From a bacterium 0.1xD8-71 (GTDB lineage: Bacteria > Bacillota > Clostridia > Lachnospirales > Lachnospiraceae), in assembly GCA_003612405.1 (NCBI GenBank), contig RAYR01000011.1:62001-126000 (forward strand): a stretch of 64,000 nucleotides of DNA. The letters are read 5' to 3'. The translations under genes were made by a program, and so were the position numbers. Positions 56,024 to 64,000 of the stretch are shown in pieces. Position 1 is the stretch's first letter, and each line of letters opens with the position of its first letter. The notes beneath the pieces were generated by a model, which was given only the letters and a program-made list of their open reading frames with translations, was not told where the DNA came from and did no database searches.

Positions 56024-56032
56024 TCTGAGTAT

Positions 56033-56061
56033 AATATAGCATCGCCCGTATATTTTGTCAA
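56033..56061 (-). promoter_or_regulatory. Promoter of the NlpC/P60 gene
   Basis: TTGACA (56056-56061), 17 bases, TATATT (56033-56038), with TGC just before the -10. Confidence 0.85.
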
Positions 56062-56116
56062 CCACATCATCTACCATGAAATAAAGCTGATTCACGCAAT
56101 TTATTGTGTTTTTTCA

Positions 56117-56145
56117 CAAAAAGACTGGTACTTTATTACCAAACC
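56117..56145 (-). terminator. Probable terminator of trxB
   Basis: TGGTA pairs with TACCA around a 6-base loop, followed by GTCTTTTT on the minus strand; an AACC/GGTT stem precedes it. It is 110 bases after the trxB stop. Confidence 0.5.
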
Positions 56146-56256
56146 AACAGGTTTTTATAGAAATCACAAACCTCTAACATCTCCTCATCCACAAATAAGC
56201 CTTGTAACATTTCCGAAATATCTTTGAAATGGTTGTCACAACTCCTCCACGCGCCG

Positions 56257-57171
56257 TCACATCTGCGTAAGATACCGTTCCACGGATGAAACCGCACAGG
56301 CCCCATCTGCTACAGCTGTTACAATCTGCCTGAGCGGTTTGGTACGGATATCCCCTGCCGCAAAAATGCCCGGTACATTGGTAGTGCATTCCTCTCCCGC
56401 CACCAGATAGCCTTTCTCATCGCAGGCCACGGTCCCGGCAAACGCCTCCGTGCCGGGATGCATCCCTACGGCAATAAACACGCCCTCCACGGCAAGATCT
56501 TTTTCCTGCTCTTCCATCTTATGATAAAGTGTCACTCCCGTCACCAGGTCATCCCCATAAATCTTAGATACGGTACAGTTCCAGAGAATCTCCACATTCT
56601 CACAGGCAAAAAGTTTATCCTGAAGCATCCTGGCGGCCCGCAGGCTGTCCCGTCTGTGAATCAGATAAACCTTACGGCACATTCTGGCCAGATAAACAGC
56701 ATCCTCCACCGCTACATCGCCGCCGCCCACTACAGCCACATCCCTGCCTTTGAAGAAAGCGCCGTCACAGGTGGCGCAATAGGACACGCCCCTGCCTTTC
56801 CACTCCTGTTCTCCTTCGACCTCTAAAAGAGCATGTTCTGCCCCGGCAGCCAGAATCAGGCTTTTTGCTTCATAAGAAGTGCCGGATGCCGTCTCCACAA
56901 TCTTGGACTGTCCATTATCATGAATTGCGGTGACCTTTTCCTTTATGAATGTCACATCCATCTTGTCCGCATGGCCGCGGAATTTTGTACCCAGATCAAA
57001 ACCGTTTATTCCGGGCATCCCCAGATAATTATCCACTTCATAAGTATTCAGGACCTGTCCGCCGCCCATAGGCGTCTGTTCTATGACCACAAGATTCAGT
57101 CCCGCACGTTTTCCATAGACTGCCGCGGACAATCCGGCCGGTCCGGCCCCGATAATGATAAGATCGTACAT
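56257..57171 (-). CDS. trxB: Thioredoxin reductase
   Basis: A 304-residue FAD/NAD(P)H enzyme reducing thioredoxin. FAD motif GAGPAGLSAA (8-17), redox pair C132-x2-C135 (YCATCDG), NAD(P)H-binding GGGDVAVEDA, and a C-terminal FAD motif GIFAAGDIR. Length is normal. GGAGGG precedes the ATG. The 82-base gap to the divergent FabG-like gene holds both promoters. Confidence 0.94.
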   Translation of the reverse strand: MYDLIIIGAGPAGLSAAVYGKRAGLNLVVIEQTPMGGGQVLNTYEVDNYLGMPGINGFDLGTKFRGHADKMDVTFIKEKVTAIHDNGQSKIVETASGTSYEAKSLILAAGAEHALLEVEGEQEWKGRGVSYCATCDGAFFKGRDVAVVGGGDVAVEDAVYLARMCRKVYLIHRRDSLRAARMLQDKLFACENVEILWNCTVSKIYGDDLVTGVTLYHKMEEQEKDLAVEGVFIAVGMHPGTEAFAGTVACDEKGYLVAGEECTTNVPGIFAAGDIRTKPLRQIVTAVADGACAVSSVERYLTQM

Positions 57172-57265
57172 GATTTCCCTCCATTCTATTACTACTGAAT
57201 AGTATTGGCTTTTTCTTTCATTTTATCTGTAGTATAATTCTAACAGAAAGGGGTTGTCAAAAGAT

Positions 57266-58006
57266 ATGCATACAGATTCATCTACAAATCATAAAATCGC
57301 TCTCGTTACAGGTGCCTCCCGCGGCATCGGTCTGGCCATTGCAGAGGAACTGGCCAGAGCAGGATATCAGTTATATCTTACCTGTCGTCAATCCGGCAAT
57401 ATACTGACAGAGGTGTCAGATAGGCTGTCAGCCACCTGTCATGTCCCATGTAAAGCCATTGTAGCGGATATGGGCAGACCAGAAGATGTGACAAGAGTGT
57501 TTTCACAGATTGATGATTTGACTTTATTAGTCAACAACGCCGGCATCTCCTATGTGGGACTTCTGCACGAGATGTCCGTGGATGCATGGCAGGAAGTGAT
57601 GCGCGTAAACCTGGATTCCATGTTCTACTGCTGCCGTCTGGCAATCCCTCTGATGCTGCGCCGCCATGCCGGCAAAATCATCAATATCTCTTCAGTCTGG
57701 GGCCGTGTGGGCGCCTCCGCAGAGGTGGCTTACTCCGCTTCCAAAGGCGGCGTGGACGCTTTTACAAAAGCATTGGCAAAGGAACTTGCCCCCAGCAATA
57801 TCCAGGTCAACGCCATCGCCTGCGGTGTAATCGACACGGACATGAACCGCTGTTTTTCTGAAGACGACATGGCAGTGCTTCGAGAGGAAATACCGGCCGA
57901 CCGAATCGGTCAACCCCGGGAAGCCGCACAATTACTGCTCTCTATCCTTAACGGTCCGGACTATCTGACCGGTCAGGTCATCACCCTGGATGGTGGATGG
58001 ACATAA
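57266..58006 (+). CDS. Short-chain dehydrogenase, FabG-like
   Basis: A 246-residue SDR. Cofactor motif TGASRGIG (about residue 16), NNAG (about 90), catalytic Ser in INISSVWG and the Tyr-Lys pair in AYSASKGG (about 155). It resembles 3-oxoacyl-ACP reductase FabG, but no fab cluster is present, so substrate is open. The ATG at 57266 is 12 bases from AAAGGGG; a TTG at 57254 touches that site. TATAAT at 57233-57238 is the likely -10. Its last 26 bases overlap the convergent MATE gene. Confidence 0.88.
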   Translation: MHTDSSTNHKIALVTGASRGIGLAIAEELARAGYQLYLTCRQSGNILTEVSDRLSATCHVPCKAIVADMGRPEDVTRVFSQIDDLTLLVNNAGISYVGLLHEMSVDAWQEVMRVNLDSMFYCCRLAIPLMLRRHAGKIINISSVWGRVGASAEVAYSASKGGVDAFTKALAKELAPSNIQVNAIACGVIDTDMNRCFSEDDMAVLREEIPADRIGQPREAAQLLLSILNGPDYLTGQVITLDGGWT

Positions 58007-59339
58007 GCTTTCTCACCACTGCAAAATAACTGGGAATCAATACTGCATCTGCCCCCACCCAGGCGGCAGTTTCCGCAAAGAAGATTCCCACTTCTCCGAA
58101 TAACATCGGCAGGATAATCACAGACAGAGTCCGCATCACGAACTCTGCCACGCCGGACATCATGGGCAGTACCGTATTTCCCATACCCTGAATAGCGGAA
58201 CGGGTCACATGTATCACATAGAGCACCGGCAGACTGAAACTCATCACCGCCAGATAGAAATAGGCAATCTTCATGGTCTGCTCTGCTTCTGCCGGGGTGC
58301 CGGAGATAAAAAGGCCCAGAATATACTTGCCAAGCCCCAGCATAATCAGGGCAATGATAACGGAAGTAACCATGGCAATCCCCATGGCAGCCCGCATACC
58401 GCTCCGAATCCGTTCTATCTTACCGGCTCCCAGGTTCTGTCCCACATAAGTCACCATAGCATATCCATATGAGATGCCTGCGATTTCCAATAGGCCATAC
58501 AGCTTATTTGTGGCCGTAAAACCTGCAATAAAAATCACACCGTAACTATTTACCACAAACTGCACAATCATGCCGCCGATGGCAATAATACCATTCTGGA
58601 AAGCCATGGGCAGCCCCAGCACAAAAAGACGTATCGTACGATCCTTTTGCAGGCGAAACTCCCCTTTCGTCATCTTCAGAAAAGCAATCTTTCTGATATG
58701 CCAGAAACAGAATCCGCTGGAAACAGCCTGTGCAATCAGTGTTGCTGCCGCCGCTCCGGCAATGCCCCATTCAAATCCCATCACAAATAAATAATCTAAG
58801 ACTATATTGGTCAATGAGGCTACAATCATCGCATTTAACGGAGTTCTGCTGTCTCCCAGTGATCTTAAAATGCAGGCCAGCAGATTATAGAGCATTACAA
58901 TAGGCACACCCGCAAACATGATCCGCAGATAAAGCAGCGTATACTCTATGATCTCTCCGGGCGTCTGCAAAAGCATCAGCACAGGCCTGGCTACAATCTG
59001 TCCAAACGCCACCAACACAACTGCCGACAAAAGAGAAAGAACCGCCGCGCTTCCCACGCTCTTTCTCAGTTCCTCTTCTCTGCCCGCACCAAAATCCTGC
59101 GCCATCTTGATGCCAAATCCCTGCGTCAGTCCCTGAATAATGCCCAGCATCAGCCAGTTGAGCCAGTCTGAGGCGCCCACTGCCGCCAACGCACTGACTC
59201 CAAGATATTTACCTACCACCATGGTATCTACCACAGTATATAATTGCTGAAATACATTTCCTGCTACCAATGAAAGAGAAAAAGTCAGCAATAATTTTGC
59301 CGGCTTTCCCTCGGTCATATTTTTAACATGAGATGCCAT
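57981..59339 (-). CDS. MATE-family efflux transporter (second copy)
   Basis: A 452-residue, 12-helix MATE transporter related to the one at 19799-21133 but not near-identical. It begins MASHVKNMTEGKPAKLLLTF, with TVVDTMVVGKYLGVSALAAVGASDW in helix 2 and GQNLGAGKIERIRSG in the second half. Substrate unknown. AAGG lies 8 bases before the ATG. Convergent overlap with the FabG-like gene may affect both transcripts. Confidence 0.9.
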   Translation of the reverse strand: MASHVKNMTEGKPAKLLLTFSLSLVAGNVFQQLYTVVDTMVVGKYLGVSALAAVGASDWLNWLMLGIIQGLTQGFGIKMAQDFGAGREEELRKSVGSAAVLSLLSAVVLVAFGQIVARPVLMLLQTPGEIIEYTLLYLRIMFAGVPIVMLYNLLACILRSLGDSRTPLNAMIVASLTNIVLDYLFVMGFEWGIAGAAAATLIAQAVSSGFCFWHIRKIAFLKMTKGEFRLQKDRTIRLFVLGLPMAFQNGIIAIGGMIVQFVVNSYGVIFIAGFTATNKLYGLLEIAGISYGYAMVTYVGQNLGAGKIERIRSGMRAAMGIAMVTSVIIALIMLGLGKYILGLFISGTPAEAEQTMKIAYFYLAVMSFSLPVLYVIHVTRSAIQGMGNTVLPMMSGVAEFVMRTLSVIILPMLFGEVGIFFAETAAWVGADAVLIPSYFAVVRKLMSIHHPG

Positions 59340-59362
59340 CTGTTTGTCCTTATCCTTCTATC

Positions 59363-60220
59363 TTAAATATACTTCCGGAATCCTTTCCCCATAATCTCAC
59401 TGCTTTTTGTCACCATCAGAAAGGCTTCCGGATCTACGGACTGAATCCGGCGCTCTAAGAGCACCGCCTGTTTGGGATCCATAACGGTCAGAATCACCAC
59501 CCTGTCTTTGTGTGTGTAGGCACCCTCCGCCTTATAAACCGTAGCGCTTCGTTTCAAGTCATTCATGATATAATCGCAGATGGGCTCCGGCTTACTGCAT
59601 ATAATCGTAAAATACTTACTCAGCTTCATGCGCTCGATCGCCTTATCAATCAGCAGCGTCTTCGCCATCAGACCACAGATGGAAAAAAGACCCGTCCTCG
59701 TGTCAAAGACAAAATAAGCCACAAACACAATGATCGCATCCACAGCCAGAAGAGCGGAAGATATATTCATGGTCGAATATTTTCTGAGAACCATGGCTAT
59801 AATATCCGTCCCGCCGCCGGAGGCATTTTCGTAGAAAAGGATCGCCGAAGCCAGCGCCGGCAGGGCAATTGCATAGAACAATTCCAGCATGGTTTCATTG
59901 GTGAGCGGTGCCTGCATGGGAAACGCAGCCTCCATAATGTTAAGCAGTACAGAGGACAATACCGTTACATATGCCGTCTTTACTCCAAAATTCCTGCCCA
60001 GAAACAGAAAACCGAATACCAGCAGGAGCATATTGATGGCCAGGTTAATCTGAGACGCCGTAAAGGGTACGAAATGTGTCACCACCACGGCCAGACCGGA
60101 TACCCCGCCAAAGGAAAAATTATTGGGAAACTTAAATACATAGATGCCGATATCCATAAGAACCACGGCAACCGTTATCAGGATATATTCTTTTATCATC
60201 TGCCTGCGTTTATCCTTCAT
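59363..60220 (-). CDS. YitT-family membrane protein (DUF2179)
   Basis: A 285-residue protein. About five to six membrane helices (to about residue 190, including NNFSFGGVSGLAVVV and GGGTDIIAM) are followed by a cytoplasmic DUF2179 domain (about 200-280). The YitT family is widespread in Firmicutes with no defined transport role. AAGGAGG lies 5 bases before the ATG at 60220; an earlier in-frame ATG lies upstream of that site. Confidence 0.88.
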   Translation of the reverse strand: MKDKRRQMIKEYILITVAVVLMDIGIYVFKFPNNFSFGGVSGLAVVVTHFVPFTASQINLAINMLLLVFGFLFLGRNFGVKTAYVTVLSSVLLNIMEAAFPMQAPLTNETMLELFYAIALPALASAILFYENASGGGTDIIAMVLRKYSTMNISSALLAVDAIIVFVAYFVFDTRTGLFSICGLMAKTLLIDKAIERMKLSKYFTIICSKPEPICDYIMNDLKRSATVYKAEGAYTHKDRVVILTVMDPKQAVLLERRIQSVDPEAFLMVTKSSEIMGKGFRKYI

Positions 60221-60336
60221 ATCAACCTCCTTGTCAGAGCGGCCTGCCATGATTACGGCATATCAGAATCTCTGACACAGCTTTCTCAAAAAGAGAAGCC
60301 AGAATGTATCAATCATTCCAGCTTCTCTTTAATCAG

Positions 60337-60410
60337 TGGAAGCAATGGGGCTCGAACCCATGACCTCTCGCGTGTGAGGCGAACGCTCATCCCGGCTGAG
60401 CTATGCTTCC
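60337..60410 (-). tRNA. tRNA-Val (anticodon CAC)
   Basis: A complete cloverleaf of 74 bases. Acceptor GGAAGCA/TGCTTCC with discriminator A, D-arm GCTC/GAGC, anticodon stem around loop CTCACAC giving CAC (reads GUG), T-arm ATGGG-TTCGAGC-CCCAT. CCA is not encoded. It follows tRNA-Ala by only 4 bases. Confidence 0.95.
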
Positions 60411-60414
60411 AGAC

Positions 60415-60487
60415 TGGAGATAGCGAGACTCGAACTCGTGACCTATACGTTGCGAACGTATCGCTCTCCCAGCTGAGCTATATCCCC
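60415..60487 (-). tRNA. tRNA-Ala (anticodon CGC)
   Basis: A complete 73-base cloverleaf. Acceptor GGGGATA/TATCTCC has the G3-U70 wobble pair that identifies alanine tRNAs. The anticodon stem is ATACG/CGTAT with loop TTCGCAA, giving CGC (reads GCG). CCA is not encoded. First of the pair with tRNA-Val. Confidence 0.95.
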
Positions 60488-60570
60488 CTACCAAAGATTA
60501 TAGCACGCAGAAAATAAAAAGCAATAAAAAAATCCTGTTATGTGCCAGGAACGAAAATGGGAATGAAGCC

Positions 60571-60701
60571 TGGGCAGATAGAATTTTCTTCGTCAGCTCG
60601 CTTTCGCTCCTTTCACAGCACAACAGACACTAAGCTCGTGAGAAACCTCACTAAGTGCTGGTGCTGTTCTAGGGCTTCCTTAAGAAATTTCTATCTGCCC
60701 A
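60571..60701. repeat. 131-bp structured element with 20-bp inverted ends
   Basis: The ends are inverted repeats of 20 bases with one mismatch (TGGGCAGATAGAA at the left, its complement at the right). Inside are ACAGCAC/GTGCTGT and GTGAG-AAAC-CTCAC stems. GAAGCC just outside the left end could also pair with GGCTTC inside. No open reading frame fits it. It occupies most of the 346-base gap between tRNA-Ala and the next gene. It could be a small non-autonomous mobile element or a structured RNA. Confidence 0.65.
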
Positions 60702-60833
60702 AGCTGACATATTAGATTAGAAAGCAATCACAATACCGGGTTGTCGTAGTGCTCAAAAAATAGTATAATAAATACTGGTAAACGAGATACCTGTACAGAG
60801 ATTTATCTTATGAATAACAGAATCAGGAGAGAA

Positions 60834-61430
60834 ATGAATAAGTATACGCTTTCAAAAACAAGTATCATAGGTATTGTGATTTTGATTTTGGGATTGGTCT
60901 TCACAATACAGGGAATCTTCATCAGATATCACTTATCCCATGTCAAAGCATCCTATCAGCAGACGGAGATTAAAAATGGCCGTTTCATCGAACGGGATAT
61001 CACCAGGGAAGAATTGATTGGCAGTTATTATACCGAGAATAACGGAACTGTTAAGTATGGACCTTACTGTTGCGAAAATGGATATACTGCTAAGCGGATA
61101 TATATTGTTGCAGTCAATGAAAATCCCAAATATTATGCACCCTTAGTCCTTTCCCGGAAATATCAGAAGGATTTTCAACAAATGATCAACGAAAACACCT
61201 CTTACCATATTCTGGGCAAATTTGAAAAATACAATTCAGTCATGCCTTACAGCCCAATTGCCGAATGTCCCGGCATAGACAACCCGACAGGGACGGATCA
61301 GCTGATGTCTGCCAGATACCAGATTAAAATCATTGATTTGCAGGCTGAAAAAAAGGTATTATATAAAGGACTTTCCCTTTTCATTTTCGGGTTATTGATT
61401 CTGGTCGTGACCGTGAAGAGAGAAAAATAA
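60834..61430 (+). CDS. Membrane protein of unknown function
   Basis: A 198-residue protein with an N-terminal helix (about 9-30, SIIGIVILILGLVFTIQGIF), an extracytoplasmic domain of about 145 residues (GPYCCENGYTAKRIYIVAVNEN, LSRKYQKDF), and a C-terminal helix before a basic KREK end. No family recognised. AGGAG lies 4 bases before the ATG at 60834; an ATG 8 codons earlier has no site. Terminated by a shared hairpin. Confidence 0.7.
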   Translation: MNKYTLSKTSIIGIVILILGLVFTIQGIFIRYHLSHVKASYQQTEIKNGRFIERDITREELIGSYYTENNGTVKYGPYCCENGYTAKRIYIVAVNENPKYYAPLVLSRKYQKDFQQMINENTSYHILGKFEKYNSVMPYSPIAECPGIDNPTGTDQLMSARYQIKIIDLQAEKKVLYKGLSLFIFGLLILVVTVKREK

Positions 61431-61437
61431 CAGAAAA

Positions 61438-61461
61438 ACTCCGCAGGCAAACCTGCGGAGT
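61438..61461. terminator. Bidirectional terminator
   Basis: ACTCCGCAGG and its exact complement flank a 4-base CAAA loop. ATATATTTTT follows on the plus strand and TTTTTC on the minus strand. It serves the unknown membrane gene and the rplM-rpsI operon. Confidence 0.92.
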
Positions 61462-61517
61462 ATATATTTTTGAATCTTGTGTTCTGTCTGCTTATCTCAA
61501 AAGAAAATTCCAAAGAA

Positions 61518-61922
61518 TTATCTCTTGGAGAACTGCGGCGCACGCCTTGCTGCTTTGAGACCGTATTTCTTTCTCTCTTTCATACGAGGGTCTCTTGTCA
61601 GATAGCCTGCCTTCTTCAATGTCGGTCTGTAATCAGGATCTGCCTGAAGCAATGCTCTTGCGATACCATGTCTGACAGCACCTGCCTGGCCTGTATAACC
61701 GCCGCCCTTTACAGTAACACGCACATCGAACTTGTCAACTGTGTCTGTTGCTGCCAGAGGCTGACGCACGATAACTTTCAAGGTCTCTAAACCAAAGTAG
61801 TCATCAATGCTTCTTTTATTGATTGTAATCTCACCCTTACCGGGTACTAAATATACTCTGGCGATAGATTTCTTTCTTCTACCGGTTCCATAATATTTTG
61901 CTGATTTATCTGCTTTAGCCAT
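61518..61922 (-). CDS. rpsI: Ribosomal protein S9
   Basis: A 134-residue small-subunit protein. Typical starting [40 protein letters not shown], and the conserved basic C-terminus ending [16 protein letters not shown], which reaches into the P site. It follows rplM by 17 bases. Confidence 0.98.
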   Translation of the reverse strand: MAKADKSAKYYGTGRRKKSIARVYLVPGKGEITINKRSIDDYFGLETLKVIVRQPLAATDTVDKFDVRVTVKGGGYTGQAGAVRHGIARALLQADPDYRPTLKKAGYLTRDPRMKERKKYGLKAARRAPQFSKR

Positions 61923-61939
61923 GATTCTTTATCCCTTTC

Positions 61940-62368
61940 TTAAAATGTTAACACTTCTGGTTTCTGTGCAGCCTGTTTGTGCTCAGGACCTACATATACA
62001 TGAAGCTTAGTATACATCTGCCTTCCTAAAGGCCCCTTGGGAAGCATGCCTTTCACTGCATGTTCTACAACTCTCTCGGGGTGCTTCTGTAACATCTCTT
62101 TCAGGGTAGTTTCTTTCATGCCACCCACATAATCGGAGTGATGATAGTAAATCTTCTGGTCTAACTTCTTACCTGTAACCTTCACCTTTTCCGCATTGAC
62201 GATAATCACATAATCGCCGGTATCCATGTGGGGGGTAAAGATGGGTTTATGCTTACCTCTAAGCACCTTGGCAACCTCGGATGCCAAGCGTCCCAGTGTC
62301 ATATCTGTCGCATCAACTACATACCATTTTCTCTCGATTGTAGCTGGACTCGCCATAAAAGTTTTCAT
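61940..62368 (-). CDS. rplM: Ribosomal protein L13
   Basis: A 142-residue large-subunit protein. Signature [30 protein letters not shown] near the C-terminus and [18 protein letters not shown] near the start. First gene of the L13-S9 operon, with a consensus promoter and a leader of about 170 bases. GGAGG precedes the ATG. Confidence 0.98.
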   Translation of the reverse strand: MKTFMASPATIERKWYVVDATDMTLGRLASEVAKVLRGKHKPIFTPHMDTGDYVIIVNAEKVKVTGKKLDQKIYYHHSDYVGGMKETTLKEMLQKHPERVVEHAVKGMLPKGPLGRQMYTKLHVYVGPEHKQAAQKPEVLTF

Positions 62369-62494
62369 GATATTACCTCCATAGTAACTGATCGTCTCTC
62401 GACTGTCTGTGCCATCTTACGAAATCTTCGTGCAGATGTCCGGCCACACTTACGATTTCCCGCAACGGCAGTTTGTACTTCTTTTACATATTTT

Positions 62495-62529
62495 AAAATG
62501 TCTTCGCCGGGGCTTTGGCTTGACATTTT
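62495..62529 (-). promoter_or_regulatory. Hairpin in the rplM-rpsI leader
   Basis: AAAATGTC pairs with GACATTTT around a 19-base, GC-rich loop, 14 bases after the predicted start. A ribosomal-protein leader (L13 leader in Bacillus) is known at this position; I cannot confirm that this is the same structure. Confidence 0.5.
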
Positions 62530-62550
62530 TATACATTGTCACAGTTATCT

Positions 62551-62579
62551 ATTATATTATACGCTCCCGCGTGTGTCAA
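62551..62579 (-). promoter_or_regulatory. Consensus sigma-A promoter for rplM-rpsI
   Basis: TTGACA (62574-62579), exactly 17 bases, TATAAT (62551-62556): both hexamers and the spacing are perfect. Confidence 0.93.
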
Positions 62580-62599
62580 CAGATTTTTTGCTTGAATTT

Positions 62600-63298
62600 T
62601 CATCCTTTCCGGTACTTCCAGATACAGTAGATGGCACGCAGGCCATCCCGGAATCCAATCTTCTTCCCTTCCTCATTGGTGCGGGGATAATAGGAAATAG
62701 GTACTTCTGTAAAACGTACCTTCTTTCTGGCAATCTTGGCCGTTATCTCGGGCTCAAATCCGAAACGCTGTTCCTTAATCTCCACCGACTGGATGATTTC
62801 CCGCCTGAAAGCCTTATAACAGGTCTCCATATCCGTACACTTCAGATGGGTGAACAGGTTGGAGCATCTGGTAAGGAACCAGTTGGCCATACGGTTGGCA
62901 AGATAGCCTTTCATCTTGTTATCCTTAAACCGGGAACCATATACTACATCGGCCCTGCCTTCAAAGATGGGGGCTACCACCTGCGGATACTCCCCGGGAT
63001 CATATTCCAGATCTGCATCCTGAATAATCACCACATCTCCGGTAGCCGCCTTAAAACCCGTCCGCAAAGCTGCACCTTTGCCGCCGTTTTGTTCATGGTA
63101 AATAATCCGGGCCACCTTGGGCCTGATTTTCTCCTCCAGAATCTTTCTGGTATTATCTTTACTACAGTCATCCACGATAATGATTTCCTTTTTCGGAACC
63201 GGGGATGCTATCACCTTGTCCACAATGGTTTCAATCGTATTCTCTTCATTATAACAGGGGATCACGATTGATAAAACGCCGGTTTCTTTCTGCTCCAT
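62600..63298 (-). CDS. Family 2 glycosyltransferase (dolichol-phosphate-mannose-synthase-like)
   Basis: A 232-residue GT2 enzyme. Nucleotide-sugar motifs SIVIPCYNEENTI (about 9-21), VDDCSKDNT (about 43), the DxD-like IQDADLEYDPGEY (about 95) and the acceptor-region KCTDMETCYKAFRRE. No membrane helices, as in DPM1-like enzymes that charge polyprenyl phosphate. GGAGGG lies 4 bases before the ATG at 63298. It follows the GalU-like gene by about 70 bases, which could supply UDP-glucose as its donor. Confidence 0.88.
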   Translation of the reverse strand: MEQKETGVLSIVIPCYNEENTIETIVDKVIASPVPKKEIIIVDDCSKDNTRKILEEKIRPKVARIIYHEQNGGKGAALRTGFKAATGDVVIIQDADLEYDPGEYPQVVAPIFEGRADVVYGSRFKDNKMKGYLANRMANWFLTRCSNLFTHLKCTDMETCYKAFRREIIQSVEIKEQRFGFEPEITAKIARKKVRFTEVPISYYPRTNEEGKKIGFRDGLRAIYCIWKYRKG

Positions 63299-63370
63299 TC
63301 TTCCCTCCATGCGAAAGACTCTCAAACTTCACTATCTTTTGCCTGTACTTGTATTTCTCCCAAATACGGT

Positions 63371-64000
63371 TCAATGCTGTCCGAACTCATACATGGTCTT
63401 CCTGTAGGTCTCCGGCAGCCCTATATCGTAAGATTTGCCGTTTGGCTTAAATCCGTACAGTCCATGTTTCTCCCTGACTGTGTCCAACGCATCCGTCAAC
63501 TGATATTCGCCCTGGCTTCGCCTGTCCTCCCGGATATTGTTCTCCAGTTCCTCAAACACATCTGGGGTCAGCACATACTGTCCAAATACTGCATAATACT
63601 CTTTTTCATTTCTGGCATTATATACGCCCAGACACTCCACTGCATAATCCTGTGTAGGTTTCTCATACATCCTTTCCACCTGCAAGACAGTCTGTTCCGT
63701 ATCCTCCCACTGCCCGTATAAAATGCCGCAGTGCACCACTTCCTCCGGTGCCACCGCCTGTATGCTGACCAGGGATCTGCCATGTTTCTCAAAGGCTTCT
63801 ATGACCTGTCTGATACAGTTCTTATCTTCATAGGATTCATACAGCATATCTCCCAACAACAACAATACCGGCTCATTCTGCGTAAAATCCCGGCACTGGT
63901 AAACTGCATGTCCGAATCCAAGACGTTTTCTCTGATAAACAAAGGTAATCTTATTGCCAAGATCCACGATCTTCTTCTCATAAGCCCGCCGTTCCTTGGA
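63371..64000 (-). CDS. galU: UTP-glucose-1-phosphate uridylyltransferase-like protein, 5' end outside window
   Basis: The C-terminal 209 residues of a nucleotidyltransferase; the start lies beyond the right edge. Visible features fit GalU: GFGHAVYQCRDF, LLLLGDMLYES (metal-binding Asp), CGILYGQ, EKP, GEYQLTDAL and the closing GKSYDIGLPETYRK. It would make UDP-glucose. A different sugar-nucleotide transferase of the same fold is possible, since the signature N-terminal part is missing. Confidence 0.82.
   Translation of the reverse strand, partial: SKERRAYEKKIVDLGNKITFVYQRKRLGFGHAVYQCRDFTQNEPVLLLLGDMLYESYEDKNCIRQVIEAFEKHGRSLVSIQAVAPEEVVHCGILYGQWEDTEQTVLQVERMYEKPTQDYAVECLGVYNARNEKEYYAVFGQYVLTPDVFEELENNIREDRRSQGEYQLTDALDTVREKHGLYGFKPNGKSYDIGLPETYRKTMYEFGQH

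Overview
The window looks like a chromosomal segment of a spore-forming, anaerobic Clostridia member, most likely a Lachnospiraceae-type gut Firmicute. Support: an alpha/beta-type small acid-soluble spore protein behind a sigma-G-like promoter, a thl-crt-hbd-bcd-etfB-etfA butyryl-CoA operon, tig-clpP-clpX-lon-engB order, strong AGGAGG ribosome binding sites, and many Lachnospiraceae-style conserved proteins (DUF6062, DUF2225, DUF1576, TIR/beta-propeller). Most genes are on the minus strand. No rRNA, CRISPR array, transposase or phage module was seen. The first gene (HdeD-like) and the last (GalU-like) run off the window edges.

Layout. 1-9.9 kb: protein-quality-control operon read leftwards (trigger factor, ClpP, ClpX, Lon, EngB), then an AI-2E/YtvI-family membrane protein, a D-lactate-type dehydrogenase, a VanZ-like protein and an HdeD-like membrane protein. 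10-18.6 kb: a ribosomally made peptide (RiPP) locus: ABC exporter, two FtsX/MacB-like permeases with their ATPase, a radical SAM/SPASM maturase, a TIGR04066-like maturation protein, an acyl-carrier-like protein without the usual Ser, and a 51-residue Cys-rich precursor with a KALGKR leader motif. 18.8-33.4 kb: SASP, DJ-1/PfpI, MATE, CYTH, MalQ, a c-di-GMP phosphodiesterase, two HAD phosphatases, DUF6062, TetR, a MocR-type regulator, DUF2225 and GlnRS. 33.6-42.3 kb: a 39-residue hydrophobic peptide, a 1061-residue TIR/TM/beta-propeller receptor-like protein, a DHH phosphoesterase, a small XRE regulator, MtnA and two unknown proteins. 42.5-48.7 kb: butyryl-CoA operon. 48.8-59 kb: M23 peptidase, DUF1576, CotH kinase, long HPF, an NlpC/P60 hydrolase with a WalR-like box, thioredoxin reductase, a FabG-like SDR and a second MATE. 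59-64 kb: YitT, tRNA-Ala and tRNA-Val, an unknown membrane protein, S9/L13, a family 2 glycosyltransferase and a GalU-like protein.

Non-coding structure is prominent. Three copies of a dispersed triloop-hairpin repeat lie at 6.5, 28.5 and 42.4 kb. A 131-bp element with 20-bp inverted ends lies at 60.6 kb. Tandem perfect DnaA boxes lie upstream of hpf. Stable hairpins occupy the tig-clpP and hbd-bcd gaps. Several near-consensus promoters and intrinsic terminators could be placed to the base.

The most promising system is the RiPP locus at 10.1-18.6 kb. Its family resemblance (CLI_3235-class precursor, CcpM-type maturase) comes from memory of family models and was not searched. The product and the role of the Ser-less carrier protein cannot be read from the sequence.
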